Positions 8,029 to 14,867 of a stretch of 23,065 nt of DNA are shown one piece after another. Position 1 is the stretch's first letter, and the number at the start of each line of letters is the position of its first letter. Position numbers and translations under genes: made by a program. Source of the DNA: JAEMQF01 sp049297615 (GTDB lineage Bacteria; Pseudomonadota; Gammaproteobacteria; Burkholderiales; Burkholderiaceae_C); NCBI GenBank assembly GCA_049297615.1, contig JBAQUQ010000285.1, positions 1 through 23,065 of the forward strand, written 5' to 3'. The notes below the pieces were generated by a model. The model made no database searches and was not told the origin of the DNA. It saw nothing but the letters and a program-made list of their open reading frames with translations.

Positions 8029-8389
8029 TCAGGTATGCGCATGAATTATGCATGACAGAGCCCCACTTGATCCGGCCCATGCGCGCAACTCCTCGCGCAC
8101 AAAGGGCTTCAAACCTGAGCAAACGGCGTTCACCGCGCACACCTCCACGCCGACCCAGCCCATTGGCAACACGACTTCGCGGATCACGTCTTGCGTGATG
8201 TCCGGTGGCCACCTTGGCTGCCTTCTTCGGCCAGGAGACCCACAGCACAGCGTTGGGTTCGAGCACTTTGCGCAGGCGCTGCGCTCCTTGGCGGCAATCT
8301 CCGGGCGCCTTCAGCGCCGCAATGCGCATCCCTGCGGCGATGCCGAGTTTCTTTGGCAGCGGTTTTCCGGAGTCGCCGACGTCGGCCAT
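8029..8389 (-). pseudogene. Decayed DUF3052 gene
   Basis: Two reading frames together rebuild a DUF3052-type protein of unknown function. The first, from ATG 8389, reads MADVGDSGKPLPKKLGIAAG and continues to VLWVSWPKKAAKVAT. One extra base near 8202-8203 (ACCGGAC where ACCGAC would keep frame) then shifts the frame, and the second frame continues DITQDVIREVVLPMGWVGVE...CAVNAVCSGLK to a TGA at 8029. About 20-25 residues expected between LKAPGDC and LRKVLEPN appear to be missing, and the usual Trp before SGLK is Cys. Three independent defects favour real decay over a sequencing error. It may have preceded ccdA in transcription. Confidence 0.75.
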
Positions 8390-8471
8390 GCGCGCTACGG
8401 TAGCGAGTGCGGCGCGCGGCGCGGTGCGGCTACGATGCGCCCGTGAGACGCCCAACTTCATCGAGACCGCC

Positions 8472-9494
8472 ATGCTCTTTCCCACCACCATCGTCGGCAG
8501 CTTCCCGCAACCCGACTGGCTGATCGACCGCGAAAAACTCAGTGGCCGCTTCCCGCCGCGCGTGCGCGCCAAGGAGCTCTGGCGCGTCGCCGAGCCGCAT
8601 TTGCAGCAGGCCTGGGAAGACGCGACCCTGCTTGCGATCCGCGCGCAGGAAGACGCAGGCCTTGACATCATCAGCGACGGCGAAATCCGGCGCGAAAGTT
8701 ATTCGAACCGCTTCGCCACCGCGCTCGAGGGCATCGACCTCGACAACCCGGGAACGGCGCTGGACCGGTCCGGCCACGCGAATCCGGTGCCGCGCATCGT
8801 CGGCAAGATATCGCGACGCCACGCCGTCGAGGTCGAGGACCTGTTGTTCCTCAAGCGCCACACGCAACGCCAGGTGAAGATCACAGTGCCGGGGCCATTC
8901 ACGATGTTCCAGCAGGCGCAAAACGATTTCTACGCCAGCGATGAAGAGGCAACGCTCGACTACGCCACGGCAGTGAACGCTGAAATCCGCGACCTCTTCG
9001 CCGCCGGCGCCGACGTCGTCCAGATCGACGAGCCCTATATGCAGGCGCGCCCGGAAAAAGCGCGCCAGTACGGTCTGCAAGCGCTGAACCGGGCGCTCGA
9101 AGGAGTCAGCGGAACCACGGCCGTGCACATCTGCTTCGGCTACGCAGCGATCATCCACACGCGGCCCAGCGGCTACTCCTTCCTGCCCGAATTGCGCGGC
9201 TGCGCCTGCAAGCAGGTCTCGATCGAGACTGCGCAATCGAAACTCGACTGTTCGGTGCTCGCCCAACTGCCCGACCAGCAGATCATGGTGGGCTGCATCG
9301 ACCTCTCCAGCATGCAGGTCGAGACGCCCGAGGTCGTTGCGGCGCGTATCCGCCGCGCACTGCCCTTTGTTGCGAAGGAGCGTGTCATCCTTGCGCCGGA
9401 CTGCGGCATGAAGTATCTGCCGCGCGACGTGGCGAGCGCCAAGCTGGGCGCGATGGTGGAAGCGGCGAAGATTCTGCGCAGGCAATACGCGTAA
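8472..9494 (+). CDS. MetE-like cobalamin-independent methionine synthase (C-terminal domain only)
   Basis: A single-barrel methyltransferase of the MetE C-terminal family (340 aa, against about 750 for full MetE). The zinc ligands expected for thiol activation are present: H219 and C221 in VHICFG, E252 in VSIETAQS and C311 in LAPDCGMKYL. The N-terminus TTIVGSFPQP and the SDGEIRRESY segment (about 68-77) are typical. ATG 8472 gives this N-terminus; the frame is open further upstream, but that DNA is antisense of the DUF3052 remnant. Short MetE-like proteins can take methyl groups from corrinoid proteins or small donors instead of folate; which one applies here is not visible. It stands as a single gene. 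Confidence 0.9.
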   Translation: MLFPTTIVGSFPQPDWLIDREKLSGRFPPRVRAKELWRVAEPHLQQAWEDATLLAIRAQEDAGLDIISDGEIRRESYSNRFATALEGIDLDNPGTALDRSGHANPVPRIVGKISRRHAVEVEDLLFLKRHTQRQVKITVPGPFTMFQQAQNDFYASDEEATLDYATAVNAEIRDLFAAGADVVQIDEPYMQARPEKARQYGLQALNRALEGVSGTTAVHICFGYAAIIHTRPSGYSFLPELRGCACKQVSIETAQSKLDCSVLAQLPDQQIMVGCIDLSSMQVETPEVVAARIRRALPFVAKERVILAPDCGMKYLPRDVASAKLGAMVEAAKILRRQYA

Positions 9495-9639
9495 TCCCGA
9501 ATCGGGCGCGTGCGCGCTGGGTCGTGGCCGGCGCGACGTGTAACTCCCGCGCCTTTGCCTCGAAGTTTTCTTCGCCAACTGCTAAGCTCTTCGGCCTTCG
9601 CAGCGCGTCGCGGCGATCTCGAATGCACAGGAGACCAGC

Positions 9640-10848
9640 ATGTCAGCCCAAACCAAGTCGAAGTGGACGCTATCGATCCTTGCCGCCCTGCTGCTCGCCG
9701 TGTGCGGCGGCGGCGCAGTGGCCACCGAATCATCGGGCAGCCACGCCGCCAGCGCGCCATCAAGCACGTTCAAGGCCCGCCACGACGGCCACAAGCATGA
9801 GTTTCGCAAGTTGGTCGTCTTCGGCGACAGCTTGAGCGATGTCGGCAGCTACCGCACCGCCGGAATCGCCGCAGTCGGTGGCGGCGAATACACCGTCAAC
9901 GGCAAGCCGCATCGCAACTGGACGGCGCGACTCGCGAGCGAGCTCGACCTCAGGCAGCCTTGTCCGGCCCGAACCGGTCTGAACTCGACCGGGCCGCTGG
10001 CCTTCTTCGCCCAAGCCATCGCCGACCACGCCGGCTGCTTCAACTACGCGCAAGGCGGTGCACGCGTCACGAATCCCGTCGGGCCAGCCAATGCGGCATT
10101 GCTGGCCGTCGGCAATCCTGACGGTTTCCTCGGCCAGCTCACCAACCCCATCCTGGATCAGGTGTCGCGTCACCTGGCCGTGAGCGGCGGTCGCTTCGGC
10201 TCGCGCGATGTCGTCGCGGTGCTGGCCGGCGGCAATGACGTCTTCATGAATCTTGCCGCGATAGGGCCGAGCGGCATCACCCCAGAGCAAGCCGTGTTCG
10301 CGATGGCGCAAGCCGGAGCCGAACTGGCAGGCTACGTGAACAACCTGATCGTCGCCTACGGCGCCAAGCGCGTCATCGTCGTCAATCTTTCCGACGTCGG
10401 GACAAGTATTTTCGCGCGCAGCCTCCCGCCTGAATTGCAAGGCCTGATCTCACTCATGTCTTCAACCTTCAACGACCAGCTCGGCGCCGGCGTGTCGGGC
10501 ACGCAGGGCGTATTGCTGGTCGACGAATTCAGCGCCAGCCGAGACCGGATCGCCAACCCGGCGAAGTACGGGCTGCGCAATGTCAACGACACCGCTTGCG
10601 ACTTGACGCGTACGCCCTTCCGGTCATCACTGGTGTGCAGCACACCGGGCACGGTGATTCCCGGCAATATCAAGCACCATCTGTTCTCCGACACCGTGCA
10701 TCCCACGCCCTATGGCTATCGCCTGCTCGCCGAACAGGTCGTCGACCGCATGAGACAGGCCGGCTGGCTCGGCAAAGCGGGCCGAAGGCTCGACGACGAC
10801 GATGACGCCGATCACGGCCACTCGTCGCAGGCGCGCGCGATGCACTGA
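9640..10848 (+). CDS. Exported GDSL/SGNH-family esterase or lipase
   Basis: Secreted or membrane-anchored hydrolase (402 aa). The N-terminal hydrophobic segment (about 10-27) contains LAVCGGG, which resembles but does not fit a strict lipobox, so lipidation is uncertain. Catalytic blocks are in order: FGDSLSD with S64 as nucleophile, AQGGARV near 137-143, GGND with N199 as oxyanion residue, and D351/H354 in DTVHPTPYGY. The length and the NWTARLAS segment fit the plant-type GDSL lipases common in betaproteobacteria. The tail is rich in Asp and His (385-394). Start ATG 9640 follows AGGAGACC at about 9629-9636. It is a single gene converging with the truncated hsdM. Substrate unknown. Confidence 0.92.
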   Translation: MSAQTKSKWTLSILAALLLAVCGGGAVATESSGSHAASAPSSTFKARHDGHKHEFRKLVVFGDSLSDVGSYRTAGIAAVGGGEYTVNGKPHRNWTARLASELDLRQPCPARTGLNSTGPLAFFAQAIADHAGCFNYAQGGARVTNPVGPANAALLAVGNPDGFLGQLTNPILDQVSRHLAVSGGRFGSRDVVAVLAGGNDVFMNLAAIGPSGITPEQAVFAMAQAGAELAGYVNNLIVAYGAKRVIVVNLSDVGTSIFARSLPPELQGLISLMSSTFNDQLGAGVSGTQGVLLVDEFSASRDRIANPAKYGLRNVNDTACDLTRTPFRSSLVCSTPGTVIPGNIKHHLFSDTVHPTPYGYRLLAEQVVDRMRQAGWLGKAGRRLDDDDDADHGHSSQARAMH

Positions 10849-10882
10849 ACGATCGCGTTGGGCCTTCGTGCGCGGGCTCAGA

Positions 10883-11797
10883 TCATCGGGATGCCCAGGG
10901 CTGCGAAGTGGACCACCCACTCCAGCGCCGGGTCGACTGGCGCCTCGTCTCAGCGGGGGACATTTTAGTCTTGCCGTCTTCGCCGACGATCATCGTGCTG
11001 CTTTTCTTGCCGAACGGCGGATTGGCGAGCACCACGTCGAAGCGCTCGCCGGGGTCGGCTGCCAGGGCGTCGGCCACCTTGATCGGCACGCTCTTCTCCG
11101 AGCCGATGCCGTGCAGCATCAGGTTCATCGCGCACACGCGCGCCGTGCCCTGCACCAGCTCCCAGCCGCGGAACGCGCCTTCCTTGAGGTGGCGCTTCTC
11201 GTCGCGCGTGAGGTTGGGGTGGTGCTGGGTGATGTAGTTGTGCGCGGTGAACAGGAAGCCGCCGGTGCCGCAAGCCGGGTCGCAGACCAATTCGGCGGGC
11301 CTGGGCGCAATGGCGTCCACCATCGCGGCGATCAGCGCGCGCGGCGTGAAATACTGGCCCGCGCCGCTCTTGGTGTCTTGCGCGTTCTTCTCCAGCAGGC
11401 CTTCGTAGGCGTCGCCCTTCACGTCTGCGCCCATCGACGACCAGTCTTCTTCGTTGATCAGGTCGACGATCACGCGCCGCAGCTTGGCGGGGTCCTGGAA
11501 CTTGTTCTGTGCCTTGTTGAAGATCAGCGCGAGCGTGCCCTTCTCGCTGCCCAGCGCTTCGAGCGTGTGGCGGTAGTGGTCGAACAGCTCGTCGCCGTCC
11601 TTGTCGAGCAGTTGGGTCCAGGCAAACTTCGCGGGAATCAGGCTGGCCTGGTGGTAAGGCGGGCGCGAGCGCTCGTCGGCCATCTTCAGGAACAGCAGGT
11701 AGGTAAGCTGCTCGACATAGTCGCCATAGCTCATGCCGTCGTCGCGCAGCACGTTGCAGTAGTTCCAGAGTTTCTGGACGAGGGTGGAGGCGTTCAT
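10883..11797 (-). pseudogene. hsdM: Type I restriction-modification methyltransferase (HsdM), 3'-truncated
   Basis: N6-adenine methyltransferase subunit of a type I system, which with HsdS modifies the host DNA. The remaining 304 codons hold the N-terminal helical domain, SGAGQYFTPR (144-153), the SAM-binding motif DPACGTGGF (173-181) and the catalytic NPPF (259-262). After GEDGKTK (residue 278, near 10961-10966) similarity stops. The last 26 codons do not resemble HsdM, and about 170-200 residues of the usual roughly 490 are missing, including the part that contacts HsdS. ATG 11797 is the family start. fic ends 275 bases upstream, so hsdM may have its own promoter near the inverted repeat at 11832-11875. 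Probably non-functional. Confidence 0.88.
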
Positions 11798-11831
11798 GCG
11801 AGGGTCAGAGTCAGGCCGCGTGGCAACCAAG

Positions 11832-11875
11832 AGCGTTCCCATTTTGGGTACAAACGTACCCAAAATGGGAACGCT
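11832..11875. promoter_or_regulatory. Perfect 20-bp inverted repeat, likely operator
   Basis: The arm AGCGTTCCCATTTTGGGTAC (11832-11851) is followed by the loop AAAC and its exact reverse complement (11856-11875). Each arm also contains the smaller palindrome CCCATTTTGGG. It is centred between hsdM (starts 11797, minus) and a 65-aa gene (starts 11918, plus), the expected place for a shared operator. No T-tract follows on either strand, which argues against a simple terminator. The binding protein is unknown. Confidence 0.7.
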
Positions 11876-11917
11876 GCATTGCGCGAATCGGGCTCTTGCC
11901 GGGGTACGATTGCCGCC

Positions 11918-12115
11918 GTGACGCTCAAGCAGTCCAACCCGCACCTCAAATCGGCCGCCACCCGCAAGGCGGCGCTGCGCGTCTCGGCGCAAACGTCTTC
12001 GGCGGTCGAAGGCATCCGGGCCCCTTTCGCCAAGGGCGAGGGCACCGCGGCCCCGGCAAGCACCAAGGCCTTCATTGCGCACTGGAAGCGGCGTATTGCC
12101 GCGACCGCTCGATAA
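11918..12115 (+). CDS. Small protein with SxxxEG motif, candidate Fic antitoxin
   Basis: A 65-aa basic protein starting at GTG 11918. Third codon positions are mostly G or C, as in the neighbouring genes, which supports real coding. Residues 27-32 read SSAVEG, which fits the [S/T]xxxE[G/N] motif by which class I Fic antitoxins (VbhA and FicA/YhfG, both about 55-60 aa) block ATP binding in their toxin. The adjacent Fic protein has no such motif of its own that I can see. Unlike known pairs, this gene lies on the opposite strand and its last 44 bases overlap the end of fic tail to tail. It diverges from hsdM across the inverted repeat. No clear ribosome binding site is seen. The antitoxin role is inference from motif, size and location. 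Confidence 0.6.
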   Translation: MTLKQSNPHLKSAATRKAALRVSAQTSSAVEGIRAPFAKGEGTAAPASTKAFIAHWKRRIAATAR

Positions 12116-12722
12116 CGCGCAGAAACATCGCCGTCAGCGGCGCGTAATTGCGCCCGACGGCCGCATGAATGCCGACGATGTATGCCCGCTTGCCAGCCCC
12201 TGCAAGCGGGCTGAAGTTGAGCGGCGGCAACCCGGCCTGCAAGGCCATCAACAGTGCCAGCAGGCGTGCCAGGCGGCCGTTTCCCTCGCGAAACGGGTGC
12301 ACCAGGATCAGCTCGGCATGCACCTCCGCCAGCGCACTGGCCACTTCGGCGTCGGGCGCGGGCCGACAGGGCGTGAGGCGTGCCAACACGCCGCGTTCGA
12401 ATTCGGCCATCAAGCCGGCAATCAAGGGCGCATGCGCAAACTGGAACCCGGCCTTCCCAACGTTCACGGTGCGGTACTCGCCCGCCCACGCATAGATCGG
12501 CCCCAGCCAGAGTCGGTGCAATGCGCAAATGTCGCCGGCGGTGAAGCGTTGATCCGCCCCGAAGCGGTCCAGCGCGGCCTCTTGTGCAAGCACCAGCGCC
12601 TGAGACTCGGCCTCGTTCATGTCACGCACGCGGGTGATGCCGAGCAGGTTGCGCAACACGCGGCCGCGCGAGCCGGGCTCGAACTCGGCCTCTGGCCCTG
12701 TCGCGACATACTTGCCGCTCAC
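12072..12722 (-). CDS. fic: Fic-domain AMP-transferase (Fic/DOC family)
   Basis: Fic proteins attach AMP or related groups to target proteins and many act as toxins. The 216-aa product carries the full active motif HPFREGNGR (142-150) with catalytic H142, and the upstream flap segment AGEYRTVNVGK (80-90). The N-terminal part (KYVATGPEAEFEPGSRGRVL, about 4-23) resembles cell-filamentation-type Fic proteins. No [S/T]xxxE[G/N] inhibitory motif is evident within it. GTG 12722 is chosen because it overlaps the stop of the GIY-YIG gene as GTGA (12719-12722). A candidate antitoxin runs antisense at 11918-12115. It sits inside the type I restriction locus between hsdS and hsdM. Confidence 0.9.
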   Translation of the reverse strand: MSGKYVATGPEAEFEPGSRGRVLRNLLGITRVRDMNEAESQALVLAQEAALDRFGADQRFTAGDICALHRLWLGPIYAWAGEYRTVNVGKAGFQFAHAPLIAGLMAEFERGVLARLTPCRPAPDAEVASALAEVHAELILVHPFREGNGRLARLLALLMALQAGLPPLNFSPLAGAGKRAYIVGIHAAVGRNYAPLTAMFLRVIERSRQYAASSAQ

Positions 12723-13582
12723 CCAGCCGCCTCCTGCGCCTGCAGTTCCTTCAGCGTCCTCCCTTTCGCATCTTTCCAATCCAGGCGCCCGTTCGAGCTG
12801 CGCCCCTGCACCACCGTGGCAGCGGCGGACGGCGAGCTGAACACATAGTCCTGCGAGAAGCGGTAACCGTCGCCGTCACGCACCAGCACACCGTTACCGA
12901 TCACCTCCTGCCGCAGCTCATACATGCCGCGCACATGCTGCTGCATCGACGGCACCGCATCCAACACCGCGTGCGAGCCCGCCTTCACCACGAAACCCTG
13001 GCTGGATTCATAGCCCGTGGCCAGCACGCCCTTGCCCTTGCAGGTGAGCAGCGTGGCGGCAGCCGCGGTGGCGGGCGGCGCCTGCTCGAAGGCCTGCACG
13101 CCCAGCACCGGCAGCATGCCTAGCATGTTGTGCAGGAACACCAGCATGTCGGCGCGATCGGCCTCGCTCAGCGTAGGCTCGGTGGGCGCGTTGCCGTTGT
13201 CCAGCGGCATGCGCTTGGCGGCCTTGGCCAGGCGCACCAGGTTCGCTTCCAGGAACTGCACATGTGCCTTGTTCAATTGCCCCGGCGCCGCCACGAAGCA
13301 CACCGCACGGGTCCAGAAATCCTTCTGCGCATAGTGCGACTCGAGCCGCGGGCGGATCGGGTCGCCCTCGCCGATGTAGAGCTTCTCGCCCTCGCCCTCG
13401 TCGCGCGGGCCGAGCAGCAGGTACACCCCCGTCTGGCCCATCTCGTCGCGCTGCTTCACCTTGGGCAGCAAGGCGCGCGGGAAGATCAGCGCCTTGCCGA
13501 TCCAGTTGGAGCGCTCGACGACACGCAGGCCGTCGGGGTCGCCGTCGGCGACGAAGATGCGCAGGGAGAAGGGGTTGCTCAT
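12719..13582 (-). CDS. GIY-YIG nuclease-like protein with C-terminal DUF4357
   Basis: A 287-aa protein with a GIY-YIG-type domain in the first 120 residues: GVYLLL (52-57), LYIGEGD (68-74), then R77/R79 in PIRPRL and E112 in FLEANLV, positions expected for the metal-dependent nuclease site. The C-terminal part GRSSNGRLDWKDAKGRTL (about 261-278) matches the DUF4357 pattern. The family is often found in phage-defence or restriction loci; its exact role is unknown. ATG 13582 is preferred, with GTG 13591 also in frame; no good ribosome binding site is visible. It follows the broken PIN gene and overlaps fic by 4 bases, so the two are probably co-translated. Confidence 0.85.
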   Translation of the reverse strand: MSNPFSLRIFVADGDPDGLRVVERSNWIGKALIFPRALLPKVKQRDEMGQTGVYLLLGPRDEGEGEKLYIGEGDPIRPRLESHYAQKDFWTRAVCFVAAPGQLNKAHVQFLEANLVRLAKAAKRMPLDNGNAPTEPTLSEADRADMLVFLHNMLGMLPVLGVQAFEQAPPATAAAATLLTCKGKGVLATGYESSQGFVVKAGSHAVLDAVPSMQQHVRGMYELRQEVIGNGVLVRDGDGYRFSQDYVFSSPSAAATVVQGRSSNGRLDWKDAKGRTLKELQAQEAAG

Positions 13583-13639
13583 CGTCAACACATCGGCTGA
13601 AACGTCGCAATGGCGTCACGACGACCAGATGCGCAGCTG

Positions 13640-13914
13640 CTACGCCCGCAGCAATGCGGCCTCACCGAACTGCAACGAGGTCTGCGGCACAACCTCAATA
13701 TTCGGATTGCTACGAATCGCATCGACGCCGCGGATAACCATAGCCCGCACAGGAACCTTCGACAGCGCCGCCAGCAATTCGTCGAGCACCATTTCAGTAG
13801 TGACGATGCGTATCTTTCCGAGAGTGCGAGATGCCGAAGTCGCTCTTCTTTCCAGTCGTCCTTTGGGCTCAACACGGCCACCCAGTAACCGGTATCGGCG
13901 AAGACCACTTTCAC
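13640..13914 (-). pseudogene. PIN-domain (VapC-like) toxin gene, frameshifted and truncated
   Basis: PIN proteins are RNases, usually toxins. The first frame starts at GTG 13914 with MKVVFADTGYWVAVLSPKDD, which holds the first catalytic Asp. A frameshift around 13840-13860 moves the rest into another frame: RTLGKIRIVTTEMVLDELL, then AIRSNPNIEVVPQTSLQF, ending at a stop at 13640. The C-terminal third, with the expected TDC acidic motif, is absent. The start overlaps the upstream 310-aa gene as GTGA (13911-13914), so the pair was once co-translated. Loss of frame plus loss of the catalytic end suggests an inactive gene. Confidence 0.8.
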
Positions 13915-14843
13915 GTGCGATCCCCGCCGCTCCCGTACACCACTTCATCAATTCGTATAGAAAGGTCAGTGGGGACCGAATCCCAAGCACCCGCTGGCGC
14001 CGAGCGACCTATGGCGTCAAGTTGCTCCCAGATCGGTGCCGCCGACTCGTCATAGGTTGGCGCCTCGCTGGTCACGAGGTTGACTGTGTCCACTCTCGCA
14101 AAGCGCTTGAGCATCCGATCTGCTGTACTGAACTCCCCAACCCCACGCACGCGCAGCCGCGCTGTTCGGTGCCCGTGCAATGCATCGAGCACCTTTGCTT
14201 CATCGGCAGCGGAATACCGGCCTTCGACCAGGGATTGACTACCGCTGACCTCGACCTGCAACGCAAATCGCCCCGGGCCAACGTTGGCCATTCGCACTTC
14301 GCCGGCCACGTCCACGACATCCTCGTAGGTGGCTTCGACCCATTCGGCGAGTCGCTTTCGGGCTCTCGCTGTGTACGGTGCCTCACGAGCGGCGCCACGA
14401 GCCCGCGTGAACAGTACCTCGTCGTCGCGCAGCGTCTTCCCAAAGTCACGAAACCACGGGATAACGTTGGCAGGCAGTGACGTCGGCAACAGGTCATCGT
14501 CGTTTGCGGCGGCAATGGCTTGATCGATAAGGGTCACGGCCTCATCGAATTCGTCGGTGAGTTCAAGCTCGCCTTGCTCGCCCGCAACGCGAACGCGCTG
14601 CAGAGGCACAAGCGCCGAGCCATCCTCGAGTCTGTTGAATTGCAGGCGGAATCCCTTGCCGAAACCCTTGGGCAAATTCACGCGGTTCGGATACTTCGTG
14701 CGCCAGAGCGCCTTGGCACACTCCAGTACCAGGTTGCGATACGCGATCAGCTCCTGAGTGCAGTCCACGTCCAGCGAATGCCCGGTAAAGCGCTCGCCGT
14801 CGAAACGCAGCGTGGCCATCTCAAATGTGCTGTCTGTGCTCAC
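13911..14843 (-). CDS. Protein of unknown function, coupled to a PIN gene
   Basis: A 310-aa soluble-looking protein with no family I can name with confidence. It has no signal peptide or membrane segment. Recognisable stretches are MATLRFDGERFTGHSLDVD (9-27), LWRTKYPNRVNLPKGFGKGF (46-65), the acidic region ELTDEFDEAVTLIDQAI (93-109), a central YEDVVDVAGEV segment and PIWEQLDAIG near 270. GTG 14843 is chosen because GGAGG at 14850-14854 precedes it by 6 bases. It follows hsdS by 24 bases and overlaps the PIN gene by 4 bases. That coupling suggests it works with or controls the PIN protein, but it is far larger than usual VapB antitoxins. I recall similar proteins beside PIN genes in other genomes, without a known function. 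Confidence 0.75.
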   Translation of the reverse strand: MSTDSTFEMATLRFDGERFTGHSLDVDCTQELIAYRNLVLECAKALWRTKYPNRVNLPKGFGKGFRLQFNRLEDGSALVPLQRVRVAGEQGELELTDEFDEAVTLIDQAIAAANDDDLLPTSLPANVIPWFRDFGKTLRDDEVLFTRARGAAREAPYTARARKRLAEWVEATYEDVVDVAGEVRMANVGPGRFALQVEVSGSQSLVEGRYSAADEAKVLDALHGHRTARLRVRGVGEFSTADRMLKRFARVDTVNLVTSEAPTYDESAAPIWEQLDAIGRSAPAGAWDSVPTDLSIRIDEVVYGSGGDRT

Positions 14844-14867
14844 TGTGGAACCTCCAAGACACCATTG

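Noticed and set aside
10945..10970. Insertion-sequence end at the hsdM junction
   Set aside because: The resemblance is short and from memory; no transposase, matching second end or target duplication is visible, so no mobile element is called.
10802..11917. Plus-strand open frame leading into the 65-aa gene
   Set aside because: Most of it is antisense to hsdM; only the part from GTG 11918 has convincing codon use and motif content.
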